Shown: in pieces, positions 1 to 9,800 of the stretch
Layout: every line of letters starts with the position of its first letter
How positions within the stretch are numbered: the stretch's first letter is position 1
Assembly: GCF_001884045.1 (NCBI RefSeq)
Contig: NZ_MACF01000128.1
Location: forward strand, 1 to 64,000
Length of the DNA stretch: 64,000 nucleotides
Direction: 5' to 3'
DNA from: Bacillus mobilis
Lineage (GTDB): Bacteria; Bacillota; Bacilli; Bacillales; Bacillaceae_G
Program-made: the position numbers and the translations under genes
The notes under the pieces: generated by a model
What the model was told of the DNA's origin: nothing
Database searches by the model: none
Seen by the model: only the letters and a program-made list of their open reading frames with translations

Positions 1-51
1 GTTTCGTTCAGTTTTCAAAGAACTACTTGGTCGCTCATTTGCGACTTCCTT
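1..51 (-). other. rRNA operon 5' leader (partial)
   Basis: Read on the minus strand this stretch carries the TTCTTTGAAAACTGAAC sequence typical of Bacillus rRNA leaders and spacers. It is preceded by a small hairpin (GTCGC/GCGAC, about 31-46). It lies directly downstream of two promoters pointing left, so a 16S rRNA gene should begin just outside the window. The gene itself is not visible. Confidence 0.75.
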
Positions 52-80
52 ATGTTAACATCTTCGTTTTTCGATGTCAA
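52..80 (-). promoter_or_regulatory. rRNA operon promoter P2
   Basis: On the minus strand there is a perfect -35 TTGACA (75-80), a 17-base spacer, and -10 TAACAT (52-57). This is a sigma-A promoter reading leftward into the rRNA leader, the downstream member of a tandem pair as is usual for Bacillus rrn operons. Confidence 0.8.
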
Positions 81-139
81 CTAAGTTTTTTAATTTCTTT
101 TTTGTCGTTTTCTGCGTTTCCACATCAGCGACGGTTATT

Positions 140-168
140 AATATATCATGCAGTACATACAGGGTCAA
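140..168 (-). promoter_or_regulatory. rRNA operon promoter P1
   Basis: The minus strand has -35 TTGACC (163-168), a 17-base spacer and -10 TATATT (140-145). An A/T-rich tract (about 169-190) upstream could act as an UP element. It is spaced 88 bases from P2, consistent with tandem rrn promoters. Confidence 0.75.
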
Positions 169-350
169 TACTTTTTATAAAAAAATTTCACATCCCGTTA
201 AAATCTTAAAACCATGTTCCAAAAACCATTATAACCTCCCTTCATTCTTCATCATACTCCATATCTCCTATCTTATTGGTTTATCACATTTACGAACGAG
301 TGAAAATTCTAAATTTTATGTTATATTATTATTATAGGGGAGTGGTGAGA

Positions 351-707
351 ATGAGCATTAAGTATTCAAACAAAATCAATAAAATCCGGACCTTTGCATT
401 AAGTTTAGTATTTATCGGCCTCTTCATTGCATACTTAGGAGTCTTTTTCCGTGAAAACATTATTATTATGACAACATTTATGATGGTTGGCTTCTTAGCT
501 GTTATCGCTAGTACTGTCGTTTACTTTTGGATTGGCATGTTATCTACTAAAACTGTACAAATTATTTGTCCAAGCTGCGATAAGCCAACAAAAATGCTCG
601 GTCGTGTCGACGCATGTATGCATTGCAACCAACCTTTAACAATGGATCGAAATCTAGAAGGAAAAGAATTTGATGAGAAATATAATAAGAAGAGCTATAA
701 ATCATAG
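351..707 (+). CDS. ygzB: YgzB family (UPF0295) membrane protein
   Basis: A 118-residue protein of unknown function, recognised as the YgzB/UPF0295 family that neighbours perR in Bacillus. Two hydrophobic segments (about 15-33 and 39-63) are followed by a cytosolic zinc-ribbon-like tail with CPSC (73-76) and CMHC (89-92), which probably binds a metal. The start is the ATG at 351, behind GGGGAGTGG. An upstream in-frame extension exists but has no ribosome binding site and would cover the promoter region. The gene converges on perR across a strong terminator. The fold reading is direct; the function is unknown. Confidence 0.85.
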
Positions 708-747
708 GTATATACGGGTACAATGTAGCCTTACAAAACTAAACAGT

Positions 748-781
748 AAAAGGTGATTTCTTAACCAAGAAATCACCTTTT
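748..781 (+). terminator. Terminator after ygzB
   Basis: A 15-base perfect stem (aaaaggtgatttctt and its complement) around a 4-base loop, followed by TTTTG. It works best for ygzB but is close to symmetrical. Confidence 0.85.
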
Positions 782-853
782 GTATTTATCCTTAATTAAA
801 TTAGATTCTTCACTGAACATTGTAAACCCTCCTGAACCTAACGCGATTCCCAT
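773..853 (-). CDS. Candidate 26-residue small ORF
   Basis: An ATG at 853 opens 26 codons. An internal ATG at 817-815 sits behind a strong AGGAGGG and would encode MFSEESNLIKDKYKR (15 residues). The stop is at 773-775, inside the ygzB terminator. No family is recognised. It lies just beyond the perR terminator on the same strand, so it would need read-through or its own promoter, which I do not see. This is a speculative small protein and may be chance. Confidence 0.25.
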   Translation of the reverse strand: MGIALGSGGFTMFSEESNLIKDKYKR

Positions 854-860
854 ATACAAT

Positions 861-900
861 AAAGAAAGAGGCTGACGTAAAGCCGTCAGCCTCTTTCTTT
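861..900 (-). terminator. perR terminator
   Basis: A 16-base stem (861-876 with 885-900) begins nine bases after the perR stop. It is GC-rich at the top and A/T-rich at the base, a typical intrinsic terminator for leftward transcription. Confidence 0.85.
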
Positions 901-908
901 ATTATATA

Positions 909-1343
909 TTACGCCTTATGACACTCTGGACAAACGCCATAAATTTCTAAGCGATGACTATTAATAACGAAGCCTGTCGTTTTCGCAGCTTCCTCTTCAA
1001 GCTGTTCCAAACCTCCATAAGGAAAATCAACAATTTTACCACATTTTTCGCAAATCACATGATAATGTTGACTTGTAACATAATCAAATCTACTTGAAGC
1101 GTCTCCATAAGTTAATTCCTTTACAAGTCCAACCTCTTTAAATACACGTAAGTTATTATAAACAGTTGCAACACTCATATTTGGAAACTTACCTTCTAAT
1201 GCTTTATAAATGTCATCCGCTGTTGGGTGCGTCATAGATTCCACAAGGTACTCTAAAATAGCATGACGCTGTGGAGTAATGCGTACACCCGTATTTTTCA
1301 GCATTTCTAGCGCTTCTTTTAATTCTTCTTTGACCACCGTCAT
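909..1343 (-). CDS. perR: Peroxide-responsive repressor PerR (Fur family)
   Basis: A 144-residue metal-dependent repressor of peroxide-defence genes. The N-terminal winged helix (about 10-85) is followed by the dimerisation domain. The regulatory-metal ligands expected in PerR are all present at a +2 offset from the B. subtilis numbering: H39, D87, H93, H95 and D106. Asp106 is the PerR-type residue where Fur has Glu. The structural zinc site is C98-x2-C101 and C138-x2-C141. In this family peroxide oxidises the Fe-bound histidines and releases DNA. A near-perfect PerR box upstream (1372-1386) indicates autoregulation. The gene sits between ygzB and bcp as in B. subtilis. Confidence 0.95.
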   Translation of the reverse strand: MTVVKEELKEALEMLKNTGVRITPQRHAILEYLVESMTHPTADDIYKALEGKFPNMSVATVYNNLRVFKEVGLVKELTYGDASSRFDYVTSQHYHVICEKCGKIVDFPYGGLEQLEEEAAKTTGFVINSHRLEIYGVCPECHKA

Positions 1344-1371
1344 GCACCCCGATTCTATACGGATTATTATT

Positions 1372-1386
1372 TTATAATTCTTATAA
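1372..1386. promoter_or_regulatory. PerR box upstream of perR
   Basis: On the minus strand TTATAAGAATTATAA matches the 7-1-7 PerR consensus TTATAATNATTATAA at all but one specified base. It lies 29 bases upstream of the perR start codon, so PerR very likely represses its own gene. Confidence 0.8.
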
Positions 1387-1500
1387 AGAGTGTACTCCTT
1401 TTCTTATAAATCGTCAATATTTCTACTATAAGTATGTGGTTTATTTTTGTATATAGCCCTATTCTTATATATCTTTCCCCATTTTCTATACATTTACATA

Positions 1501-1527
1501 GAAAAAAAGTGCGACATAATCGCACTT
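1501..1527 (-). terminator. Terminator downstream of bcp
   Basis: AAGTGCGA/TCGCACTT stem (1507-1514 with 1520-1527) with a run of Ts on the minus strand after it, about 110 bases past the bcp stop. Confidence 0.7.
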
Positions 1528-1578
1528 GGAATACTATCATCTGAGGAGGTATGCCCTACACTTCACTTTATGTAAGAC

Positions 1579-1622
1579 GATAAAATATGTATAGACACTT
1601 GCCTTACTTCTATATATTTTAT
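1579..1622. repeat. Imperfect inverted repeat 3' of bcp
   Basis: GATAAAATAT-type arms (from 1579 and up to 1622) pair over about 15 bases with one or two extra bases on the left arm. The repeat starts 14 bases after the bcp stop and precedes the true terminator. It may stabilise the bcp mRNA 3' end. Confidence 0.4.
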
Positions 1623-1635
1623 CTCCGCAGTGAAT

Positions 1636-2091
1636 TTATTTTATATAAGAAAGAACATCCTCAATATGTCCTTTCACTTTCACTTTACGCCATTCTTTTA
1701 CAAGCTCACCGTCTTTATTAATAAGGAATGTAGAACGCTCGATTCCCATGTACTCTTTCCCAAAGTTCTTTTTCAATTTCCAAACATCGTACAATTCTGC
1801 TACCTTATGATCTTCATCTACTAAAAGCACAAATGGAAGTTCATGCTTCTCAATAAATTTCAGATGTCTGTTCGCTGAATCAGGGCTTACACCAAGAATA
1901 ACTGTATCTTTTTCTTGGAATAATCCATATGCATCTCGAAAATCACACGCTTCAGTTGTACACCCTGGAGTCATATCTTTCGGATAAAAATATAGAACTA
2001 CATTTTTATCACGAAAATCAGCTAAGCGAACTTGTTCCCCGTTACTTCCCTCTAATGTAAATTCTGGAGCCATTTCTCCTACTGTGATCAT
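1636..2091 (-). CDS. bcp: Thioredoxin-dependent thiol peroxidase (Bcp/PrxQ)
   Basis: A 151-residue peroxiredoxin of the Bcp/PrxQ type that reduces H2O2 and alkyl peroxides with electrons from thioredoxin in the cytoplasm. The peroxidatic cysteine is C44 in the PGCTTEAC motif and the resolving cysteine is C49, five residues later, the atypical 2-Cys arrangement of this family. I place the start at the ATG at 2091. A GTG three codons upstream overlaps the ribosome binding site GGAG and is unlikely to be used. Linkage to perR fits a role in peroxide defence and matches ygaF in B. subtilis. Confidence 0.92.
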   Translation of the reverse strand: MITVGEMAPEFTLEGSNGEQVRLADFRDKNVVLYFYPKDMTPGCTTEACDFRDAYGLFQEKDTVILGVSPDSANRHLKFIEKHELPFVLLVDEDHKVAELYDVWKLKKNFGKEYMGIERSTFLINKDGELVKEWRKVKVKGHIEDVLSYIK

Positions 2092-2135
2092 TGTTATCAC
2101 TCCTACTCTTTTCTTTTACTATATCAAATGCTATC

Positions 2136-2540
2136 TTATTTTTCATTGTCTATTACAGACCTCATGACAAAAGCAAACGGTAATGTATATCCAATTAGCG
2201 CTTCTGCAATTGCAATCCATCTCCCTATTCCAATCGGAGCTATATCACCATACCCAACGGACAATAAAGTAACTGCGCTAAAATATAAGCAAATTTCTAC
2301 AAGTTGAAAAGATTGGGCATGCAAACTTTCTCCATCTTCTTTCAAAACTGCAAAGCCCATTTCTTCTAATACAACATAACTTAACCCAAACGCAATCAAT
2401 ACCGTTGTATAAATTAAAAATAAGGAGGCTAAATTATAAAGCGAAAAGAAACGCCTAGAATCTGAATATGAACTCCATAACAATTGGACACTTCTCAAAA
2501 TAGCAATTGCTACAATTAATAGAATAAATCCCCATAACAT
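2136..2540 (-). CDS. Two-TM potassium channel protein
   Basis: A 134-residue membrane protein with the K+ selectivity filter SVGYGD at 94-99. Hydrophobic helices are seen at about 3-20, 38-58 and 105-126, with the pore helix at about 80-93. It lacks the RCK/TrkA ligand-gating domain found in many prokaryotic channels, so it looks like a minimal channel that would assemble as a tetramer. The start is taken at the ATG at 2540, spaced well from GAGGTGG; the GTG at 2549 lies inside that ribosome binding site. The gene stands between bcp and the ABC operon with short gaps on both sides. Confidence 0.8.
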   Translation of the reverse strand: MLWGFILLIVAIAILRSVQLLWSSYSDSRRFFSLYNLASLFLIYTTVLIAFGLSYVVLEEMGFAVLKEDGESLHAQSFQLVEICLYFSAVTLLSVGYGDIAPIGIGRWIAIAEALIGYTLPFAFVMRSVIDNEK

Positions 2541-2612
2541 GTCCTCCACCTCATTTTATATGTATGAGACAGCTATTGGATTTATCCCTTAGAAACAAAC
2601 AAGCTTCTATAA

Positions 2613-3398
2613 TTAATTCCCAGCACCACGGTACCTTTTTACCCCTTGATTCCAAAGAGTAATTGCAATCGTAAAACAGATAACCCCAACGAATGGTGTT
2701 GCAAATGCATAGCTATTCCACTCTGTTTTTCTTAAAAAGTATGCCGCTGGATACACTCCGACAAACGCAAATGGTAAAACAAACGTTAAAATGAAACGAA
2801 TCACACGGTTATAAATGTTAACAGGATAGCGACCATAGTTACCTATGTTATACATTAGCGGCATAATTGAACTTTTCGCATCCGACCAAAAACCAAGGCT
2901 TGCAAGCGTAACAAATATCCCTCCGTATACAAGGGCGCCCCCTCCTACCATCAGTAAGAATAAGAAGAAATCGTACCAGTAAAAAGATAATTGCAACTCC
3001 ACCGCTGCGTAGCCCATTACAATTATTCCTGTAATCGCTCCAATTAAAGATTCAAGCTCCATTCTTTCTAATATAATTTGGAACAAACTATGAATCGGTC
3101 TCGTTAATATACGATCCATTTCTCCTTTAATAATGTAACGATCATTAAAGTCCCATATGTTAAAGAAAGCTGAGAAAATGGCAAACGGCACTAAAAAGAA
3201 ACCATAAATAAAGATAACTTCTTCTCTACTCCAGCCTTTTAATGCTTGCGTATGCCCAAACACAACGAGAATAAAGATTAAATTAACAGCCTGCAGTGAT
3301 AAATCAGAAAGTAATCCAACGATAAAATCGCCCCGATACTCCAATTTTGTTTTTATATATTGACTTGCATATTGCAAAAATAGGTTTATATACATCAT
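2613..3398 (-). CDS. ABC-2 type permease, second subunit (COG3694-like)
   Basis: A 261-residue integral membrane protein with about six hydrophobic segments, the last gene of a three-gene ABC exporter operon. Layout and sequence match the uncharacterised ABC-2 systems in which one ATPase (COG4586 type) serves two unequal permeases (COG4587 and COG3694 types). The start is the ATG at 3398, four bases after the stop of the previous gene and behind AGGGGGG; the longer form begins with a TTG inside that gene. The substrate is unknown. Distant relatives have been linked to drug or viologen export, but nothing here identifies the cargo. Confidence 0.8.
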   Translation of the reverse strand: MMYINLFLQYASQYIKTKLEYRGDFIVGLLSDLSLQAVNLIFILVVFGHTQALKGWSREEVIFIYGFFLVPFAIFSAFFNIWDFNDRYIIKGEMDRILTRPIHSLFQIILERMELESLIGAITGIIVMGYAAVELQLSFYWYDFFLFLLMVGGGALVYGGIFVTLASLGFWSDAKSSIMPLMYNIGNYGRYPVNIYNRVIRFILTFVLPFAFVGVYPAAYFLRKTEWNSYAFATPFVGVICFTIAITLWNQGVKRYRGAGN

Positions 3399-3402
3399 CT
3401 CA

Positions 3403-4194
3403 TCATCCCCCCTGTACAATTAGACGTTTTCTCGCCGTTCTCCACATGAGTACAATTGGAATAATAAGTACAATTGCCCAAATTACTTGGAATAATAATG
3501 CCTCATACAATTTACTTCCTTGTATACCTTCTGAAAAAATCATACTCGGAATATAACTAATGGCCTGAAACGGTAAAAATACCATTGCCTTCTGAGCCCA
3601 TAACGGATAAAAGCTAATTGGTAATAATAGACCTGAAAATAAATCAATAACAACACGTTTTGCATACATAATTCCACTATTATTAAATAGGAAGAACGTG
3701 AGCATTCCCGTCATTAAATTAATTTGTGTATTAATAATAAAACTAAATATTAAAGATAAGAAGAAATATAACCACGTTTGAAAATTCGTTGTAATTTGCA
3801 ATGAAAATAATAAGGTAACGATAACCATACCTGGAATGGAAAAGAAGGCAAAACGAAATATTCCTTCACCGAGACCTTGCATTACTTTCATCCCTAAATA
3901 GTTATATGGACGAATCAGTTCTACCGCTACACGTCCTTCTTGAATCTCCATCGCAATTTCCCTGTCTATATTATTAAAATAAAAGGCACGTGCCATCCAC
4001 GCAATTGCGATATACGTAGTCATTTGCGAAATAGATAAACTTTCAATATTCTCTTTTCCGCTATAAATTGCTTGCCATAAAAAATAATACGCACCGATAT
4101 TAATTGTATAAATTAAAATCCCGCTATAATAGTTTGTACGATACGCAAGCATCATTAAAAAGCGAATCCGAATCATTTCAATATACTTACCCAT
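3403..4194 (-). CDS. ABC-2 type permease, first subunit (COG4587-like)
   Basis: A 263-residue six-helix permease, partner of the ATPase encoded upstream. The ATG at 4194 overlaps the ATPase stop by eight bases (ATGGGTAA) and has AGAAGG eight bases before it, which favours it over the ATG at 4212. The overlap indicates translational coupling. With the following permease it should form a heterodimeric channel in the cytoplasmic membrane. The export direction is inferred from the ABC-2 fold and the absence of any binding protein. Confidence 0.8.
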   Translation of the reverse strand: MGKYIEMIRIRFLMMLAYRTNYYSGILIYTINIGAYYFLWQAIYSGKENIESLSISQMTTYIAIAWMARAFYFNNIDREIAMEIQEGRVAVELIRPYNYLGMKVMQGLGEGIFRFAFFSIPGMVIVTLLFSLQITTNFQTWLYFFLSLIFSFIINTQINLMTGMLTFFLFNNSGIMYAKRVVIDLFSGLLLPISFYPLWAQKAMVFLPFQAISYIPSMIFSEGIQGSKLYEALLFQVIWAIVLIIPIVLMWRTARKRLIVQGG

Positions 4195-5200
4195 GTTTAA
4201 TACCTTCTTCATAAATGTTACGAATGATTTCCTCTGTAGACACTTCGTTAATTTTTAAATCTTTAATTTGAAATGCTTGTACTACTTTAGAAATAAGCAT
4301 TGAAATGATAACTTCTTCATTCGGTATTTTTGCAACCCACGCGTTTTCCTCTTTTGCTTTCGACCAAACGACATGACTATCTGGCATAACCATTGATAAA
4401 GCCTGATAGGAAACTGGTGCAATAAATTGAAAATGTATTTCCTTCTCTGCTCCCCACTGCGTACGAAGATTATTTAAAGAACCGTCATACATAATATTTC
4501 CTTCATCCAGCATGATCACGCGCTCACATAAAGCTTCAATATCAGTAATATCATGGGTTGTTAATAAAATTGTTGTTTTATAGCGTTCATTCATTTCTTT
4601 TAAAAATTCACGTATTTTCAATTTCACAAGAACATCTAACCCAATTGTAGGTTCATCTAAAAATAATAACGGCGGATTATGAATTAATGCTGCCGCTAAT
4701 TCACAACGCATTCTTTGACCTAGAGATAACTTTCGAACTGGCTTATCTAATAAAGGACCAATATCTAACGTTTCAATTACGTGCTCCATATGCTCTTTAT
4801 ACTGAGCGTCTGATACACCGTACACCTTTTTTAATAAACGAAACGATTCTTGTACAGCAATATCCCACCAAAGTTGCGAGCGTTGACCGAAAACAACACC
4901 AATTGTTCTTACAAATTCTTCTCTCTGCTTATGTGGGTTCATCCCATTTACTAAAATCTCTCCTGATGTCGGAGTCAAAATCCCCGTAAGCATTTTAATT
5001 GTCGTTGATTTACCGGCACCATTCTCACCAATATACCCAACCATTTCACCTTGTTTCACAGTAAAAGATACGTCATTTACTGCTGGTACTATTTTATAAT
5101 TACGATTTAATAAATCGCGAAATGCACCCTTTAAACCCGGACGACTTGAATAGGCTGTAAACTCTTTACGTAATCCTTGTACCTCAATTACCGATTTCAT
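4187..5200 (-). CDS. ABC exporter ATPase (COG4586-like)
   Basis: A 337-residue nucleotide-binding subunit. Walker A is GENGAGKST (58-66), the signature is LSLGQ, Walker B is LLFLDEPTIGLD and the switch histidine is in TTHD. A C-terminal extension of about 100 residues follows the nucleotide-binding domain, as in this subgroup. The N-terminal insertion before Walker A (about 15-40) is also typical of COG4586 proteins. The ribosome binding site is GGAAGGGGG. It is first in a three-gene operon with two permeases and diverges from gsaB. The substrate cannot be told from sequence. Confidence 0.88.
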   Translation of the reverse strand: MKSVIEVQGLRKEFTAYSSRPGLKGAFRDLLNRNYKIVPAVNDVSFTVKQGEMVGYIGENGAGKSTTIKMLTGILTPTSGEILVNGMNPHKQREEFVRTIGVVFGQRSQLWWDIAVQESFRLLKKVYGVSDAQYKEHMEHVIETLDIGPLLDKPVRKLSLGQRMRCELAAALIHNPPLLFLDEPTIGLDVLVKLKIREFLKEMNERYKTTILLTTHDITDIEALCERVIMLDEGNIMYDGSLNNLRTQWGAEKEIHFQFIAPVSYQALSMVMPDSHVVWSKAKEENAWVAKIPNEEVIISMLISKVVQAFQIKDLKINEVSTEEIIRNIYEEGIKHG

Positions 5201-5327
5201 AACCGGACCCCCTTCCTAAATGTCACAACGAATAGTTTACCCAACTGCCTTCTCTATCACAAACAATACGTCTTTTCGAAAAACATGTTAGAATAATACA
5301 TAGATTTTTGTAAGGAGATGAATTGTA

Positions 5328-6626
5328 GTGAAATTCACAAAATCAGAAGCATTACATAAAGAAGCTTTAGAACATATTGTTGGCGGCGTTAATAGTCCTT
5401 CTCGTTCTTTTAAAGCCGTTGGCGGTGGCGCTCCTGTTGCTATGGAACGTGGAAAAGGTGCTTATTTCTGGGATGTAGACGGAAATAAATATATCGATTA
5501 TTTAGCAGCATACGGTCCTATTATTACTGGACATGCTCACCCGCACATTACAAAAGCAATTACAACAGCTGCTGAAAATGGTGTACTTTATGGAACACCA
5601 ACAGCGCTAGAAGTAAAATTTGCAAAAATGTTAAAAGAAGCAATGCCTGCATTAGATAAAGTCCGCTTCGTAAACTCTGGTACTGAATCAGTAATGACAA
5701 CAATTCGTGTTGCTCGTGCTTACACAGGCCGCACAAAAATTATGAAATTCGCTGGTTGTTACCACGGTCATTCTGATTTAGTACTTGTAGCAGCTGGATC
5801 AGGCCCTTCTACGCTAGGAACTCCTGACTCAGCCGGTGTACCACAAAGTATCGCTCAAGAAGTTATTACCGTTCCATTTAATAATGTAGAAACTTTAAAA
5901 GAAGCATTAGATAAATGGGGACATGAAGTAGCAGCTATCCTTGTAGAACCGATTGTTGGAAACTTCGGGATTGTAGAGCCAAAACCTGGCTTCCTTGAGA
6001 AAGTGAATGAACTTGTTCACGAAGCTGGCGCACTAGTAATTTATGATGAAGTTATTACTGCGTTCCGCTTCATGTACGGTGGTGCTCAAGACTTACTTGG
6101 CGTAACACCAGACTTAACAGCGCTTGGTAAAGTTATTGGCGGCGGACTTCCGATCGGTGCTTACGGTGGTAAGAAAGAAATTATGGAACAAGTTGCCCCG
6201 CTTGGACCTGCATATCAAGCTGGTACAATGGCAGGAAATCCTGCTTCTATGGCATCTGGTATCGCTTGTCTAGAAGTTCTTCAACAAGAAGGGCTTTATG
6301 AGAAATTAGATGAACTTGGTGCGATGCTTGAAAAGGGAATTTTAGAGCAAGCTACAAAACATAATATCGATATTACATTAAACCGACTAAAAGGTGCTTT
6401 AACTGTATACTTCACAACAAATACAATTGAAGATTACGATGCAGCACAAGATACAGACGGTGAAATGTTCGGTAAATTCTTCAAGCTTATGCTGCAAGAA
6501 GGCGTTAACTTAGCACCTTCGAAATATGAGGCATGGTTCTTAACGACAGAACATACAAAAGAAGATATTGAATATACAATCGAAGCTGTAGGCAGAGCAT
6601 TTGCTGCTTTAGCGGAGAATAAATAA
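5328..6626 (+). CDS. gsaB: Glutamate-1-semialdehyde 2,1-aminomutase (second copy type)
   Basis: A 432-residue PLP enzyme that converts glutamate-1-semialdehyde to 5-aminolevulinate in the C5 haem pathway. The Schiff-base lysine is K268 in [11 protein letters not shown], and the class III aminotransferase fold is complete (NSGTE, YHGHSD and YDEVITAFR motifs). Translation starts at a GTG at 5328 behind AAGGAG. The position next to bcp/perR corresponds to gsaB of B. subtilis rather than hemL of the main haem operon, so a second copy is expected elsewhere. It diverges from the ABC operon and ends at its own terminator. Confidence 0.93.
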   Translation: MKFTKSEALHKEALEHIVGGVNSPSRSFKAVGGGAPVAMERGKGAYFWDVDGNKYIDYLAAYGPIITGHAHPHITKAITTAAENGVLYGTPTALEVKFAKMLKEAMPALDKVRFVNSGTESVMTTIRVARAYTGRTKIMKFAGCYHGHSDLVLVAAGSGPSTLGTPDSAGVPQSIAQEVITVPFNNVETLKEALDKWGHEVAAILVEPIVGNFGIVEPKPGFLEKVNELVHEAGALVIYDEVITAFRFMYGGAQDLLGVTPDLTALGKVIGGGLPIGAYGGKKEIMEQVAPLGPAYQAGTMAGNPASMASGIACLEVLQQEGLYEKLDELGAMLEKGILEQATKHNIDITLNRLKGALTVYFTTNTIEDYDAAQDTDGEMFGKFFKLMLQEGVNLAPSKYEAWFLTTEHTKEDIEYTIEAVGRAFAALAENK

Positions 6627-6638
6627 TCCCGTCATTAC

Positions 6639-6677
6639 AAGGAAAAAAGAAAGCACATCTTTCTTTTTTCCTTTTTT
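6639..6677 (+). terminator. gsaB terminator
   Basis: A 15-base stem (6639-6653 with 6659-6673) around CACAT, followed by a T-run, 12 bases after the gsaB stop. Confidence 0.85.
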
Positions 6678-6753
6678 CTATTTCATAAATCCCTCATTAA
6701 TAGTATAATTATTCATAATTATCTGTTTAATTTTTCTTTTATATCCTTACTAT

Positions 6754-6767
6754 CCTTGTATACAAGG
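6754..6767. promoter_or_regulatory. Palindrome upstream of glutamate synthase
   Basis: CCTTGTATACAAGG is a perfect 14-base palindrome 58 bases before the start codon, followed by a second small hairpin AAGGC/GCCTT (6764-6780). The position suits an operator near the promoter. The regulator is not known; it does not resemble a CodY or PerR site. Confidence 0.4.
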
Positions 6768-6825
6768 CTGCTCACGCCTTAAATAGTAAGATTATTCAAA
6801 CTTCAATAAGAGGGGGGATTGACGG

Positions 6826-9800
6826 ATGCTCAATAAAACAAATACATGGACACCGTCTTTATTTCGAGGTTATAAAAATGCAGAACACGATGCGTGTGGA
6901 ATCGTTTCCGTTATGGAGAAACAAAAAATTCCTACAAAAGAAAACATTGACCTTTGTATACAATCACTAGTCAAAATGAATCATCGGGCTGGCTTCATTA
7001 ATGGTGAAGGAGATGGAATCGGCATTCACATTGATGTCCCAAAAGCACTTTGGAATGAAAAACTAAAAAGTAGCGGATATAATCCAACGATCGTGGATCA
7101 TCCCCACTTTATCGTTGGACATTTTTTTCTAAACAAAAATGCAAATATAGTTAATTTAAAGAATCATATTCGTACGCAATTAAATAACGAAAATTTCACT
7201 ATGATTTTCGAAAGTGACGACGTAACAAATTCCGATGCACTCGGTCCACTTGGTAAACAGGAAGAACCTTTATTTTGGCAAGTTGCTCTTATCGCGGAAA
7301 ATAAAGTTAAACATATTGAGCAAACATTATTTTCAGTAACGATTAAAATAGAGGAAAACGAAGCGATTCATGTTGCTTCTTTAAGTCGTGACCATGTTGT
7401 ATATAAAGTTCTAGGTGCTGGGGATACACTTGTTGCCTATTACAATGATTTACAACACCCACTTATCGCTTCAACTATGACACTTGGACATAATCGCTAT
7501 TCTACTAATACATTATCTAATTTTTTTCGTGTACAACCATTTAGCGTTCTCGGACATAATGGTGAAATTAACACAATTGCAAAATTACGCGATCAAGCTG
7601 AAATGATCCATGTTCCACTTACTGCTGGGGGCAGTGACTCCCAAGATTTAAACCGCACCTTAGAAACTCTACTTGTTCAATACGACTACAGTTTATTTGA
7701 AGCAATGGACATACTATTCCCACCAATTATTAATGAAATTAAACTTTATGAACCACATTTACAAGATTTATATACGTATATACGTGAAGCTTGGGGCCAT
7801 TTTGCGCAAGGTCCAGCTGGTATTATTTCACGTTTTAAAGATGAAGCTGTTTTCAGCGTTGATTCCCTTGGACTACGACCAGTATGGAAAGTTGAAACAG
7901 AAAGCTCTTATATTTTCTCTTCTGAACCTGGAGTTGTATCACCAACTGAATATGTAGCAGAACCGAAACCACTCGCTCCTGGAGAAAAAGTCGGCCTAAA
8001 GTGGAATGAACAAGATGAGCTTGTACTCTACGAATACGATGACTACCAAACTCAAGTATATAACCGTTTTAAAAAACGAGTGGATACTAAAGGTTATCAT
8101 TTAAACTTATCCATCCCTGAAACGAAAGAAACCTCGGGACTATGTGATTCTATGCAAGTTGAGACGAAGCAATATGTTGCTTTCGGATGGGATCGAGAGC
8201 ATATTCAACTTCTTGAACAGATGGCAACAAAAGGCGTTGAGCCAATTCGCTCACTGGGGCATGACTCACCACTTGCCGCACTCGATACTGATAGACGAAA
8301 TATCGCTGACTTCATTAAGGAAAGTGTAGCTGTCGTTACAAATCCAGCAATCGATCGCGATCGAGAGGTCGAACACTTCTCCACACGAACGATACTTGGA
8401 GAACGCCCAAGTTTATTAAGCGGTGCTAAACAACCATTTGTAGTTGAAATGCTTTCCCCCGTTATTTTAGAAGGAAGTGTAGCACAATCTATTACAGAGG
8501 AATTACAAACAATTACGTACGAACAACTTATACAGCTATTCAATACTCATAGCTCTATCGCTACAATCTCTGCTACATTCAGTCCGGCAGAAACTTTACA
8601 ATGCGCCTTAAATCGAATTAGTTCTGAAGCGATAAAGGCCGTGAACGATGGAGCTTCCCTACTATTAATAGACGATGCCGACGCTCATCTAAATGAACGG
8701 TTATGGATTGATCCGCATTTAATTACCGCTAAAGTACATCAAGTATTAAGCGAAAATAAATTACGCCGAAACTGCTCTCTCGTTATACGTTCTGGTGCCC
8801 TTCGCTCCTTACATGATATCGTCACACTGTATGGATTAGGAGCAGATAGTATTAATCCATATTTATTATTTGCAACCGTAAATGATGGGACAAAAACACC
8901 CATTACGAATTTATATCACGCTCTTAATAAAGGGCTGGAAAAAGTCATTTCAACAATTGGAATTCATGAATTACGCGGTTACGGTCGCCTCTATTCTTCT
9001 ATCGGATTACATGAGGAAATCGCAAATATATTACAAATTACGAATTTCTTCGGTTCAAATAATTTAGCCTTTTCGCTTGCTTCACTTGCTGAAGATGCAC
9101 AAATGCGCGCAGATGATTACAACGATCCTAAAGTTAGAATGCGAAAATCTTTTCATATATTCCCGCGAATTTGGAAAGCAATCGGCGATGTCGCAAAAGG
9201 AAACTCTTATGATGATTACCGTGACAAGTTAAGTGAATTAGAAGAAAATAACCCAATTGCAATTAGACACCTAGTTCAAATGAAAGAAACAAAACATATC
9301 GTTCCGGCTGAAGAAGTGTCGATCCGCATTCAAAATCATGATTTACCATTTATTATTAGTTCCATGTCATTCGGTTCTCAAAATGAAGTTGCCTTTCGTT
9401 CGTATGCAGAAGCAGCTGACCAGCTAAATATGATCAGTTTGAACGGTGAGGGCGGCGAAATTAAAGACATGATCGGAAAGTATCCACATACACGCGGACA
9501 ACAAGTTGCATCTGGGCGATTTGGTGTAAACGCCGAACTACTAAATTCATCAAACTTAATTGAAATAAAAATTGGTCAAGGTGCAAAGCCTGGTGAAGGT
9601 GGACATTTACCAGGTTCAAAAGTAACAGCCAAAATCGCTGAAGCACGTAACGCTACAATTGGCTCAGATTTAATTTCACCTTCTAACAACCATGATATTT
9701 ATTCCATTGAAGATTTAGCTCAAATGATTACAGAAATTAAAACCGCCAATCAACTTGCGAAAGTAGCTGTAAAAGTTCCTGTTGTCCCTAACATTGGAAC

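Noticed and set aside
8205-8543. 112-codon frame antisense to gltA
   Set aside because: Fully inside a conserved gene, no ribosome binding site, composition of a reverse-complement shadow.
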